Positions 15,436-25,514 of a DNA stretch of 64,000 nucleotides are shown here, piece by piece. The position numbers and the translations under genes were made by a program. The stretch is from Miltoncostaea sp050250915 (GTDB taxonomy: Bacteria > Actinomycetota > Thermoleophilia > Miltoncostaeales > Miltoncostaeaceae), in assembly GCA_050250915.1 (NCBI GenBank), contig JBFWNT010000001.1:124001-188000 (forward strand). Reading direction: 5' to 3'. Within the stretch, counting starts at the first letter, position 1. Each line of letters starts with the position of its first letter. The notes below the pieces were generated by a model. That model had not been told where the DNA came from and searched no databases. It saw only the letters and a list, made by a program, of their open reading frames with translations.

Positions 15436-15743
15436 GCCGGCCCTCGCCCGACCGCGCGGGTGGCGACCCACACCAACCAGCCGGCGGTCACCGCGACGCC
15501 GACCCAGAAGAAGGGGTTGTCGACCACCGCACCCGCGACCTCGCGCAGGGCGGCGCCCATCAACGCCAGCCCGGCATCCAGGGCGGGCCGCGCCACCAGC
15601 GCGACGACGCCCGGCACCGCGAGCACCAGCAGGGAAACGGCGAGCGCCGCGACCACCAGCGGCAGCCGCCGCTCGCTGCGGGCGACCCCGCCCATGACGC
15701 GCTCGACGAAGTCGTCGTCCGGCGGTGGCGTCGGGTCCGTCAC
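15432..15743 (-). CDS. Small membrane protein, candidate anti-sigma partner
   Basis: A 103-residue protein: a short cytoplasmic acidic stretch (DDDFVERVMGGVARSERR) followed by two hydrophobic segments (about residues 29-54 and 74-93). It is encoded immediately after the ECF sigma factor with a 4-nt GTGA overlap, and it overlaps the next membrane protein gene in the same way. The position and topology suit a membrane regulator of the sigma factor, but no zinc-binding anti-sigma motif is present. The role is inferred. Confidence 0.6.
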   Translation of the reverse strand: MTDPTPPPDDDFVERVMGGVARSERRLPLVVAALAVSLLVLAVPGVVALVARPALDAGLALMGAALREVAGAVVDNPFFWVGVAVTAGWLVWVATRAVGRGPA

Positions 15744-16255
15744 CGGCCGCCCAGCGCGTCCTGGATCTGCGCCCGCCCCGCGCTGATGCGCGACCGGACC
15801 GTGCCGAGCGGGATGTCGAGGGCCGTCGCCACCTCCTCGTACGAGAGCCCGCGCAGCTCGCGCAGCACCACCGCCTGCTGCAGCGGCTCGGGCAGCGCGG
15901 CGAGCGCCGTCACGAGCCGCTCGCGGTCGACCCGCATGGCGGCGCCGGCGGCCGTGGGGTCGTCGCCCTGCCCGGCGATGTCCTCGTGGAGCTCCACCAG
16001 CTGGACCGACGGCCGGGCGCGGAGCCGGTCGAGGCAGTGGTTGCGGCAGATGCGCAGCAGCCACGTGCGCAGCGGCGCGTCGCCGCGGAAGGCGTCGATG
16101 CGGCGGTAGGCGCGGACGAAGCTCTCCTGCGCCGCGTCCTCGGCCTCGTGGCGGTCCCCCAGGAGGCCCTCCGCGTAGGCGCGCACGACGCGCTGGTGGC
16201 GGACCACGAGCTCGCGGAACGCCTGCTCGTCGCGCCGGCGGAGGCGCGCGAGCAG
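15740..16255 (-). CDS. ECF-type RNA polymerase sigma factor
   Basis: Region 2 reads DRHEAEDAAQESFVRAYRRI with the -10-binding helix LRTWLLRICRNHCLDRLRAR. Region 4 reads LPEPLQQAVVLRELRGLSYE followed by EVATALDIPLGTVRSRIS. The conserved start of region 2.1 (LLARLRRRDEQAFRELV) lies upstream of the first GTG (16207). The frame is open only back to the aconitase stop, in the same frame, with no ATG/GTG/TTG between. A CTG at 16255 (171 residues) or an ATC three bases after the aconitase stop are the only options. Initiation by coupling to aconitase translation is plausible. The frame is certain; the start is not. Confidence 0.85.
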   Translation of the reverse strand: MLARLRRRDEQAFRELVVRHQRVVRAYAEGLLGDRHEAEDAAQESFVRAYRRIDAFRGDAPLRTWLLRICRNHCLDRLRARPSVQLVELHEDIAGQGDDPTAAGAAMRVDRERLVTALAALPEPLQQAVVLRELRGLSYEEVATALDIPLGTVRSRISAGRAQIQDALGGR

Positions 16256-16279
16256 GTCATCCCGCGGCGGTTCGATCGG

Positions 16280-18970
<2,691 letters not shown>

Positions 18971-19010
18971 GGGCGGTCTCCTCGGGAGGTCGGATGTCCG
19001 ACCACCCAGC

Positions 19011-19427
19011 TTACCGGTCCAGGGCTTTCCTGATCGCCTGGACGACGGCCCGCGCGTTCTGGAGGTCGTGCCGCACCTGCCGCGGCGTGAAGCTGGTCGA
19101 GCCGTACTCGATCCGGTTGCGGAATCGCCGCATGCGGTCGAGTTCCGCCGCCGCTTCGACGGTGAGCTCCGCGGCGGCGTACTCGGCGACCGCGGCGTGC
19201 GCACCCGGGGCGTTCCTCACTCGGAGTCCCGCCGCGAGCATGTGCGCGGTGACGGCCTTGCGCGCGGCGTCCCAGAGCATCGCGTACGCCCCGTCCGGGT
19301 CCTCGTCCAGGATCGCCTCTGCGGACCGCAGGTGCCGCTCCGCGGCGTCGAGCCGGCGACCGGCCCCGGCGCGGTCTGTGGGTACCCGTTCCAGCCTGGC
19401 CGCCGCGATCAGGGACTCGACGCTCAC
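19011..19427 (-). CDS. HEPN-domain protein of an MNT/HEPN pair
   Basis: A 138-residue all-helical protein. A central helix with AYAMLWDAARKAVTAHMLA and the C-terminal RMRRFRNRIEYGS are typical of HEPN proteins partnered with minimal nucleotidyltransferases. The canonical RNase motif R-x4-6-H is not intact, because the expected histidine position is Tyr (RNRIEY), so it may be a variant or inactive nuclease. GTG at 19427 overlaps the stop of the nucleotidyltransferase gene by 4 nt. In known pairs the transferase modifies or restrains the HEPN toxin. Whether this pair is an active toxin system is unknown. Confidence 0.7.
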   Translation of the reverse strand: MSVESLIAAARLERVPTDRAGAGRRLDAAERHLRSAEAILDEDPDGAYAMLWDAARKAVTAHMLAAGLRVRNAPGAHAAVAEYAAAELTVEAAAELDRMRRFRNRIEYGSTSFTPRQVRHDLQNARAVVQAIRKALDR

Positions 19428-20023
19428 CGCCGTGGTCCGGCGACCCCGACGAGCGGACCGTCACGGACGGCGCGGAGGAACGGCGGCCCGCCGCCGCGAC
19501 CGGCCTCGTCCCACTCCTCGCCGGTCACGATGACCGGTTCCACGTCCTGGCCCAGGATCGCCGCGGCGTGCGCGGTCGCCCGGTAGACGGCGGCCGGGTC
19601 CGGATCGCCCACCACGAGCACATCAACGTCCCGCGGCGGTTCCCCCTGCGCCGAGCCGGCGATGCGGCGCGCCCAGGACCCGAAGATGTGCGCCTCGCGG
19701 ACCCCGGCCACCACCGCCAGCGCGTCGGCGACGACCGGGACAGGCCCGGCCGCCTTGAGGAGCATGCCCCGGAGCTCCGGGAAGTACCTGGAGGCACGGT
19801 TCGCGCGGATCTGCCGCACGTTCCCGACCCGTTGCTCCTCGAGGAGCCCTGCCCCGACGAGCCGGTCCGTCTCACGGCCGACGGAGGAGGGCGCGACGCC
19901 CAGCTGCCGCGCCGCGTCCGTCACCGAGCGCCATCCGTCGTCCGGTCCCGTCATCAGTAGGGCGAGGAGTCGCGCCTGCCCCGCCGACCGGAAGATCGGC
20001 AGCTCGTGATCCAATGTATGCAC
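19424..20023 (-). CDS. Winged-helix/nucleotidyltransferase fusion (MNT type)
   Basis: A 199-residue protein. Residues about 10-85 form a winged helix (TDAARQLGVAPSSVGRETDR). Residues about 95-180 are a polymerase-beta-like nucleotidyltransferase with the signature IFGSWARR, then DVDVLVVG for the metal-binding aspartates. It is the first gene of the MNT-HEPN operon. GTG at 20023 is chosen because TATATT lies exactly 7 nt upstream. That hexamer is inside a palindrome, so the protein probably represses its own promoter through the winged helix. It could act as an AMPylating antitoxin or as a regulator; both are inferences. Confidence 0.75.
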   Translation of the reverse strand: MHTLDHELPIFRSAGQARLLALLMTGPDDGWRSVTDAARQLGVAPSSVGRETDRLVGAGLLEEQRVGNVRQIRANRASRYFPELRGMLLKAAGPVPVVADALAVVAGVREAHIFGSWARRIAGSAQGEPPRDVDVLVVGDPDPAAVYRATAHAAAILGQDVEPVIVTGEEWDEAGRGGGPPFLRAVRDGPLVGVAGPRR

Positions 20024-20027
20024 ATCA

Positions 20028-20054
20028 CGCAATATACATTGCGTAGCACGCAAT
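20028..20054 (-). promoter_or_regulatory. Autoregulatory operator and -10 of the MNT-HEPN operon
   Basis: CGCAAT-ATAC-ATTGCG (20028-20043) is an inverted repeat with perfect 6-bp arms. A further CGCAAT at 20049-20054 makes a direct repeat of CACGCAAT at exactly 21 bp (two helical turns). The -10 hexamer TATATT of the minus strand (20031-20036) lies inside the palindrome, 7 nt before the GTG. Confidence 0.6.
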
Positions 20055-20124
20055 CCGGCCTCGGCCGGCGTCCCGCCCCCACCCGGGCGGGACGCCGGCG
20101 GTGGCCGGCCTCGTGTGTCGCGAC

Positions 20125-21084
20125 CTAGCCGGTGACCGCGGGCTGCACCCGGGCGGGGGCGACGGCGACGGCCTGGACGGTGCGGATCGCGGTGACGGCC
20201 CCGCCGCAGTTCGCGTCGACCGAGGCCTTCATCGTCTTGGAGCCACGGGTGGAGCGGTCGAGCTTGAGCACCACCGGGATGGTGGTGGCCTTCCCGCGCA
20301 CCAGGGTGCCGACCCCGACCACGAGCTTGCCGTTGCGGAGCTTCCCGGGGCTGGTGCCGGGCAGGGAGAAGCCGGCCGGCAGGGAGAGCCGGATGGTGAC
20401 CTTCGTGGCCGTCCTGCCCGTCGTCCGGACGGTCACGTGGTACTTCGTGGTGCTGCCGGCCTTCGGGTTCTTGGGGCCGCGCACCACGGCGGCGAGCGTC
20501 GGCCGCGGGCAGACCGGGACCTGGGTGGCCGTCACGGGCGGCGTGGTGGACGGCGACTGGGCGATCGGCACGACCGCCAGGGGCGGGGTGCACCCCGGGC
20601 CGCCGACCGTGACGGTGCGCGTGGCGGAGTCGTTGCCGGGGTTGGAGTCCGGCAGGTCGCCCTTCGCCGGCACCAGGCTCACGGTGGCGGTGTTCGGCAG
20701 CGGGCCGCACTCGCCGTTGGTGAGCGGGCGGGTGCCCTTCCAGACGTAGGTCTCGCCCGGCAGCAGCCAGCCGGTGATGGCGGGGCCGACGGGGTCGAGG
20801 TCGGCGAGCGCCGGGTCCAGGACCTGGATGCGCTCGCGCAGCACGGCCGTGTTGCCGGTGTTCGTGACCGTGATCGTGTAGGTCACCGTGTCGCCCTGGA
20901 CGTAGTCGGCGCGGTCGCTCGTCTTGGCGATCGACACGTCGACGACGCAGTTCTTGTCCTTGTTGGGCTCGCACGTGCCGGCGGGCCAGGCCAGCGCCAC
21001 CGGGAGCGGCGCGAGGACGGCGGCGGCCACCAGGACGGCGATCGCCAGGGTCCGGTGGCGGAGGGACGAGCGGGAGGGGCTCAT
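20125..21084 (-). CDS. Secreted DUF11-repeat protein
   Basis: A 319-residue exported protein with an N-terminal signal (TLAIAVLVAAAVLAPLPVALA). A DUF11 immunoglobulin-like domain follows (VSIAKTSDRADYVQGDTVTY, then VTNTGNTAV). A Pro/Thr linker leads to a second beta-rich domain (YHVTVRTTGRTATKVTIRLS). Cysteines are spaced for disulfides. No LPxTG or membrane anchor follows. DUF11 domains occur in actinobacterial surface and matrix proteins, so a structural role outside the cell is likely. The ATG at 21084 follows a GAAGAAACG stretch. It is a lone gene. Confidence 0.75.
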   Translation of the reverse strand: MSPSRSSLRHRTLAIAVLVAAAVLAPLPVALAWPAGTCEPNKDKNCVVDVSIAKTSDRADYVQGDTVTYTITVTNTGNTAVLRERIQVLDPALADLDPVGPAITGWLLPGETYVWKGTRPLTNGECGPLPNTATVSLVPAKGDLPDSNPGNDSATRTVTVGGPGCTPPLAVVPIAQSPSTTPPVTATQVPVCPRPTLAAVVRGPKNPKAGSTTKYHVTVRTTGRTATKVTIRLSLPAGFSLPGTSPGKLRNGKLVVGVGTLVRGKATTIPVVLKLDRSTRGSKTMKASVDANCGGAVTAIRTVQAVAVAPARVQPAVTG

Positions 21085-21221
21085 CGTTTCTTCGACTCCC
21101 TCAGAGTCCGGGCTCGCACGCACCTCGAGAGCGTGCTTGGGCTGCTCCGCAGCCTGATGCCCGGCCCAGACGTCACCTATGGACGTCGGATCAGTTCAGA
21201 ACCGCCACTCGGTGAGGGTTT

Positions 21222-21242
21222 CGCCCCCCGTTTCGGGGGGCG
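21222..21242 (-). other. Perfect GC hairpin upstream of the DUF11 gene
   Basis: CGCCCCCCG and CGGGGGGCG form a 9-bp stem with a TTT loop. There is no T-run on either side, so it is a structured spacer, weak terminator or leader element between ettA and the DUF11 gene. Confidence 0.4.
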
Positions 21243-21264
21243 ATTGCGTGTGTTCCGCAAGTTT

Positions 21265-21284
21265 CGGCCGTCCCGGGACGGCCG
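21265..21284 (-). terminator. Palindromic hairpin after ettA
   Basis: A perfect 20-bp palindrome with halves CGGCCGTCCC and GGGACGGCCG lies 12 bp past the ettA stop. It is a candidate transcription end, although a T-run is lacking (AAACTT follows on the minus strand). Confidence 0.45.
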
Positions 21285-21296
21285 GGCGCCGCCGCC

Positions 21297-22979
21297 TCAG
21301 CCCGGAGCGGTGAGCCTCCGGTAGGTGATCCGCCTGGGGCGGGTCGCCTCCTCGCCGAGGGTGCGCCGGCGGTGGTCCTCGTACTCCTGGAAGTTGCCCT
21401 CGAACCACGTCACCTGGCTGTCGCCCTCGAACGCCAGGATGTGGGTGGCGATGCGGTCCAGGAACCAGCGGTCGTGCGACGTGACCATGGCGCAGCCCGA
21501 CCACTCCACCAGCGCCTCCTCCAGCGCACGGAGGGTGTCGACGTCCAGGTCGTTCGTGGGCTCGTCGAGCAGGAGCAGGTTGCCGCCGCCGGCGAGCAGC
21601 TTGGCCAGGTGCACCCGGTTGCGCTCGCCGCCCGAGAGCTGGCCCACCGGCTTCTGCTGGTCGCCGCCCTTGAAGTTGAACGAGGCGACGTAGGCCCGGG
21701 AGTTCATCTCGTCGGTGCCGCCGAGCCTGATGAGGTCCTGGCCGCCGGAGATCTCCTGCCACACGGTCCGGTCGCCCTGGAGCGCGTCACGGGACTGGTC
21801 GACGTACGCGAGCTGGACGGCCGCCGCCAGCCTGATCGCGCCGGCGTCGGGCTCCTCGTCGCCGGTGATCATCCGGAACAGGGTCGTCTTGCCGGCGCCG
21901 TTCGCGCCGATCACGCCCACGATCGCCCCGGGCGGGACCGTGAACGACACGTCCTCCATCAGGAGCTTGTCGCCGAAGGCCTTCGTCAGCCCCGACACCT
22001 CCATCACCAGGTCGCCCAGCTTCGGCGGGGCGGGGATCCGGATCTCCACGGCGCGGTGACCGCGCTCGCGCTCCTCGGCCACCAGCTTCTCGTAGTTGGC
22101 GATGCGCGCCTTGCTCTTCGCCTGGCGGGCGCGCGGCGAGCTGCGGACCCACTCCAGCTCGGCGGCCAGCGCCTTCTGGCGGGCCGACTCCTGCTTCTCC
22201 TCCTGCTCCAGCCGCATCCGCTTCTGGTCGAGCCACGACGAGTAGTTGCCCTTCCACGGGATGCCCTTGCCGCGGTCGAGCTCCAGGATCCAGCCGGCCA
22301 CGTTGTCCAGGAAGTAGCGGTCGTGCGTGACGGCGACGACGGTGCCCGGGTACTCCTCCAGGTGCCGCTCCAGCCACCCCACCGACTCGGCGTCGAGGTG
22401 GTTGGTCGGCTCGTCCAGCAGCAGCAGGTCGGGGGCCGAGAGCAGCAGGCGGCACAGGGCCACGCGGCGGCGCTCGCCGCCGGAGAGGGTGGTCACGTCC
22501 TGGTCGCCGGGCGGCACGCGCAGCGCGTCCATCGCGACGTCGAGCTTGCGCTCGATGTCCCACAGGTCCAGGCGGTCGATCTCCTCCTGGAGCTCGCCGT
22601 ACTCGACGAGGGCCGTCTCCATCTCGTCGGGCTCCATCTCGCCCAGCCGCGCGCCGATGTCCTCGAAGCGGCGCAGCAGGGCGATCTGCCCGGCGACGCC
22701 CTCCTCGATGTTGCCGCGCACGTCCTTGGTCTCGTCCAGCGCGGGCTCCTGGGGCAGCAGCCCCACCGTCGCGCCGGGCGCCAGGATCGCGTCGCCGGAG
22801 AAGTCCGGGTCCAGCCCGGCCATGATCCGCAGGAGCGTCGACTTGCCCGCCCCGTTCGCCCCCAGGACGCCGATCTTGGCGCCGGGGAGGAACGACAGGG
22901 AGACCCCGTCGAGGATCACCTTGTCCCCGGAGTGGAACTTCCGGAGGCGGTACATGGTGAAGATGTATTCGTCGGCCAT
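21297..22979 (-). CDS. ettA: Energy-dependent translational throttle protein EttA (ABC-F)
   Basis: A 560-residue ABC-F protein with two ABC domains and no membrane part. The first has Walker A GANGAGKST, signature LSGGERRRVALC and LLLDEPTNHLD. The linker is charged and helical with the EttA-type RARQAKSKARIANYEKL. The second domain has GANGAGKTT, LSGGERNRVHLAKLL and DEPTNDLD. EttA binds the ribosomal E site and gates the first elongation steps according to the ATP/ADP ratio. The ATG at 22979 has TACCCT 6 nt upstream, which suggests a leaderless mRNA. Length and motif set match E. coli EttA closely. Confidence 0.94.
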   Translation of the reverse strand: MADEYIFTMYRLRKFHSGDKVILDGVSLSFLPGAKIGVLGANGAGKSTLLRIMAGLDPDFSGDAILAPGATVGLLPQEPALDETKDVRGNIEEGVAGQIALLRRFEDIGARLGEMEPDEMETALVEYGELQEEIDRLDLWDIERKLDVAMDALRVPPGDQDVTTLSGGERRRVALCRLLLSAPDLLLLDEPTNHLDAESVGWLERHLEEYPGTVVAVTHDRYFLDNVAGWILELDRGKGIPWKGNYSSWLDQKRMRLEQEEKQESARQKALAAELEWVRSSPRARQAKSKARIANYEKLVAEERERGHRAVEIRIPAPPKLGDLVMEVSGLTKAFGDKLLMEDVSFTVPPGAIVGVIGANGAGKTTLFRMITGDEEPDAGAIRLAAAVQLAYVDQSRDALQGDRTVWQEISGGQDLIRLGGTDEMNSRAYVASFNFKGGDQQKPVGQLSGGERNRVHLAKLLAGGGNLLLLDEPTNDLDVDTLRALEEALVEWSGCAMVTSHDRWFLDRIATHILAFEGDSQVTWFEGNFQEYEDHRRRTLGEEATRPRRITYRRLTAPG

Positions 22980-22985
22980 GCGCCC

Positions 22986-22991
22986 AGGGTA
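22986..22991 (-). promoter_or_regulatory. -10 element for ettA (leaderless)
   Basis: TACCCT on the minus strand, 6 nt before the ATG. It fits the TANNNT-N6-9-start pattern shared by many genes here. Confidence 0.55.
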
Positions 22992-23133
22992 ACGGGGCGC
23001 AGGAAGGCCTGCGGCGACGGCGTAACCGTCATTCCGTGTCCCGGACGCTCAAGTGCGGACGCGCTACAGTCGAATGCGACGACGAGTGACGGAATCGCGG
23101 CAGGGGCCGCGGAATCCCCGGAGGTGGGGACAC

Positions 23134-23388
23134 ATGCACGAGGACCTGAACGGGCGGCCTGGGGCCGCCGAGACCGGCTGCGTGGCGCATCTCAGCGCGG
23201 GCGGCTGGGGGACGTACCACCGGATGGAGTGCTCCGAGGCACCCCACCGCGGCGACATCGGCGTGCGCGACGTGATCCACGGCCCGTGGCGCTACCTCGC
23301 GGCGCACTGGACGCCCTGCTCGCTGTGCCTGCCCCCGACGGTGGCCGATCTGCCGTCGCAGGGCTCCGCGCTTCCCAGCGCGGCGTAA
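23134..23388 (+). CDS. Small Cys/His-containing protein of unknown function
   Basis: An 84-residue soluble protein. GGAGGTGGGG before the ATG at 23134 is a strong ribosome site, and TACAGT at 23066-23071 is a plausible -10 for it. The translation contains HLSAGGWGTYHRMECSEA, then a basic/aromatic stretch (GPWRYLAAHWTPCSLCLPP) with a CxxC pair. Together with the earlier Cys/His residues this could bind a metal. I do not recognise the family. Confidence 0.55.
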   Translation: MHEDLNGRPGAAETGCVAHLSAGGWGTYHRMECSEAPHRGDIGVRDVIHGPWRYLAAHWTPCSLCLPPTVADLPSQGSALPSAA

Positions 23389-23407
23389 CACCCTCGCCCT
23401 CCGATAC

Positions 23408-23429
23408 CCTCGGTCGAGGACGACCGAGG
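23408..23429 (+). other. Stem-loop and possible -10 before the thioredoxin gene
   Basis: CCTCGGTC and GACCGAGG pair perfectly as 8 bp around a GAGGAC loop. TACCCT (23405-23410) overlaps its 5' arm and could be the -10 for the next gene, whose GAGGAG ribosome site follows. The dyad might be an operator or the end of the preceding small gene. Confidence 0.4.
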
Positions 23430-23445
23430 CGATGAGGAGCGGAAC

Positions 23446-24183
23446 GTGGACGTGACCGAGGCGACATTCCAGGCGGACGTGATCGAGCGCTCGCGGGAGG
23501 TTCCGGTCGTCGTGGACTTCTGGGCCGCGTGGTGCGGCCCGTGCCGCCAGCTCGCCCCGGTGCTGGAGTCGGCGGTCGAGCGACGCGACGGCGCCGTGGT
23601 CCTCGCGAAGGTCGACATCGACTCCAACCCGCAGCTCGCGCAGCTGTACCGGGTCATGAGCATCCCGCTGGTCAAGGGCTTCCGCGACGGCGACGCGGTC
23701 GCGGAGTTCGTCGGCCTGCAGCCGCCCCCGGCCATCGAGCAGTTCCTGGACGCGCTGGTGCCCTCCGAGACCGAGCGGCTCATCGCCGCCGGCGACGAGG
23801 CGTCGCTGCGCGAGGCCGTCGAGCGCGAGCCGGGTCACGTGGGCGCGCGCATCGCGCTGGCCCGGGTGCTCCTGGCCGACGGCCGTGGCGACGAGATCGT
23901 GCCGCTGCTCGACCCGGTGTCGTTCGACCAGGGCGCGGCGGCGCTGCTGTCGCGCGCGAAGCTGGCGTCGGTCGACCAGCCGGACGTGGTCGCCGGCCTC
24001 GCCGCCCTCGACCGGGGCGACACCGAGCAGGCGCTCACTCACCTGCTCGACGCCGTCCGCGTCGCCGACCCCGAGCTGAAGGACGACCTGCGCTCGGCGA
24101 TGCTCAGCGTGTTCGCGCAGATCGGCGAGCACCACCCGCTCGCGGTCCGCTTCCGCCGCCGCCTGGCCCAGGCCCTCTACTAG
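23446..24183 (+). CDS. Thioredoxin-domain protein with C-terminal TPR-like region (YbbN/CnoX-like)
   Basis: A 245-residue cytoplasmic protein. Residues 1-105 are a thioredoxin fold with WAAWCGPCRQLAPVLE (active CGPC), VDIDSNPQLAQLY and the cis-Pro stretch MSIPLVKGF. Residues about 110-245 are helical repeats (REAVEREPGHVGARIALARV and similar), as in YbbN/CnoX, a chaperone-linked thioredoxin. With an intact CGPC it can catalyse disulfide exchange. GAGGAG precedes the GTG start. Confidence 0.85.
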   Translation: MDVTEATFQADVIERSREVPVVVDFWAAWCGPCRQLAPVLESAVERRDGAVVLAKVDIDSNPQLAQLYRVMSIPLVKGFRDGDAVAEFVGLQPPPAIEQFLDALVPSETERLIAAGDEASLREAVEREPGHVGARIALARVLLADGRGDEIVPLLDPVSFDQGAAALLSRAKLASVDQPDVVAGLAALDRGDTEQALTHLLDAVRVADPELKDDLRSAMLSVFAQIGEHHPLAVRFRRRLAQALY

Positions 24184-24197
24184 GCCCCGCCCCCGCG

Positions 24198-24962
24198 GTG
24201 GGCTTCCGGCCTCCGGCGAAGCCGGAGACCCAGGACCTCTTCACCGGCCTCGCCGGGGACGCCTACTCGCGCCGGGCCCGGCTCCTCTCGCTGGGGCAGG
24301 AGCCGCGGTGGCACCGGTACCTCGTCTCCCGGCTGCCGGTGGGGCCCGACGACCACGTGCTGGACGTCTGCACCGGCACCGGCGCGGTCGCGGAGCGGAT
24401 CGTGCTGGCGCACCGCTGCCGGGTGACCGGCATCGACCAGAGCCCGGCGATGCTCGCCGCCGCCCGCGGGCGACTGGCCGACGCCGGCGTGCTCCAGCGG
24501 GTGACGCTGGTGCAGGGCGAGGCCGAGCGCCTGCCGTTCCCCGACGCCGTGTTCGACGCGCTGTCGGTGACGTACCTGCTGCGCTACGTCGACGACCCGC
24601 CCGCCGTGCTGCGCGAGCTGGCGCGCGTGGTGAAGCCGGGCGGCACCCTGGCCTCCATGGACTTCGGCGTGCCGCCGTGGGCCCCGGCGCGTGCCGCGTG
24701 GCACGTCTACACGGGGGCCGTGCTCCCCGCCGCCGGCCTCGCCGTGGGCGGCCGGCCCTGGTGGCGTGCCGGCCGCTTCCTGCACGAGAGCATCCCGGAC
24801 CTCTACCGCCGCTATCCGATGCCGGCCCTGCTCGGCGCGTACCGCGAGGCCGGGCTGGAGGACCTGCGGGTGCGGCGGCTCAGCTTCGGGGGCGGGGTGG
24901 TCATCTGGGGGCGCCGGACGCCGGCGCCGGCACCAGGGTCGCCGCCACCGGCCCGCGGCTGA
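24198..24962 (+). CDS. Class I SAM-dependent methyltransferase (UbiE/MenG-like)
   Basis: A 254-residue enzyme. The SAM-binding motifs are DHVLDVCTGTGAVAERIV (motif I), GIDQSPAMLAAAR (acidic loop), GEAERLPFPDAVFDALSVTY and LARVVKPGGTLASMDFGVP. The order and the C-terminal stretch FLHESIPDLYRRYP recall the UbiE/MenG quinone C-methyltransferases. A role in menaquinone biosynthesis is possible, but the gene has no quinone-biosynthesis neighbours. The start is GTG at 24198, 15 nt after the thioredoxin stop, without a clear ribosome site. The last 62 bp overlap the convergent secreted-protein gene. Confidence 0.8.
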   Translation: MGFRPPAKPETQDLFTGLAGDAYSRRARLLSLGQEPRWHRYLVSRLPVGPDDHVLDVCTGTGAVAERIVLAHRCRVTGIDQSPAMLAAARGRLADAGVLQRVTLVQGEAERLPFPDAVFDALSVTYLLRYVDDPPAVLRELARVVKPGGTLASMDFGVPPWAPARAAWHVYTGAVLPAAGLAVGGRPWWRAGRFLHESIPDLYRRYPMPALLGAYREAGLEDLRVRRLSFGGGVVIWGRRTPAPAPGSPPPARG

Positions 24963-25311
24963 CGCCGCCCTCGGCGGCCAGCCACCGGCCGGGCGTCAGG
25001 CGCAGCCGCACCACCTGCCCCGCGCCCGGGGCCAACGTGGCCGTGCGCGTCACCACACGGGCGTGGTCGCCGTCCAGCCGCGCCAGCGACAGGGTGCGGG
25101 CGCCCGACGCCTCGTTGGTCACCCTCACGGCGGTGGGCGCTCCCGCGACCACCCCGGGCAGGCCGGCGACGGCGTCGTCGCGCAGCGTCAGGTCGAGCAC
25201 GGGGAGGGCGGACGTGGCGGGCTCCCCGCCCGGGCGCTCCGCCGCGACCAGGGGCGCGGCGCCGAGGACGATGAACGCCAGCACCGCCCGGTAGGTCGTC
25301 GTTCGCGTCAC
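24901..25311 (-). CDS. Small secreted beta-rich protein
   Basis: A 136-residue protein with an N-terminal signal (YRAVLAFIVLGAAPLVAAE). A single immunoglobulin-like or CARDB-like beta domain follows (AVRVTNEASGARTLSLARL, then ATLAPGAGQVVRLRLTPG). AAGGAG stands 6 nt before the GTG. No anchor is visible. The 3' end overlaps the methyltransferase gene by 62 bp on the other strand, an unusually long convergent overlap. The coding pattern is good in both, so both appear real. Function unknown. Confidence 0.6.
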   Translation of the reverse strand: MTRTTTYRAVLAFIVLGAAPLVAAERPGGEPATSALPVLDLTLRDDAVAGLPGVVAGAPTAVRVTNEASGARTLSLARLDGDHARVVTRTATLAPGAGQVVRLRLTPGRWLAAEGGVSRGPVAATLVPAPASGAPR

Positions 25312-25501
25312 CGCCTGCTCCTTCCACGGCCGACACCGGCGTCTCCGGCGATGTGCCGCGACCGTCCCACGGGCGCGACCGCCGTCGCGTCCGTGCCAGC
25401 CCTGATATCGCCGGCGTCCGTCCACGCCCGGGCGCCACGTACGCCCGGGGGAGTACGTGACGAGCCTCCCGGCGCCGATGGCGGCCGCCCCCGCGCTGGC
25501 C

Positions 25502-25507
25502 TACGGT
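25502..25507 (+). promoter_or_regulatory. -10 element of the sensor kinase gene (leaderless)
   Basis: TACGGT followed by exactly 7 nt and GTG at 25515. It predicts a transcript beginning at the start codon. Confidence 0.65.
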
Positions 25508-25514
25508 CCGTCCC

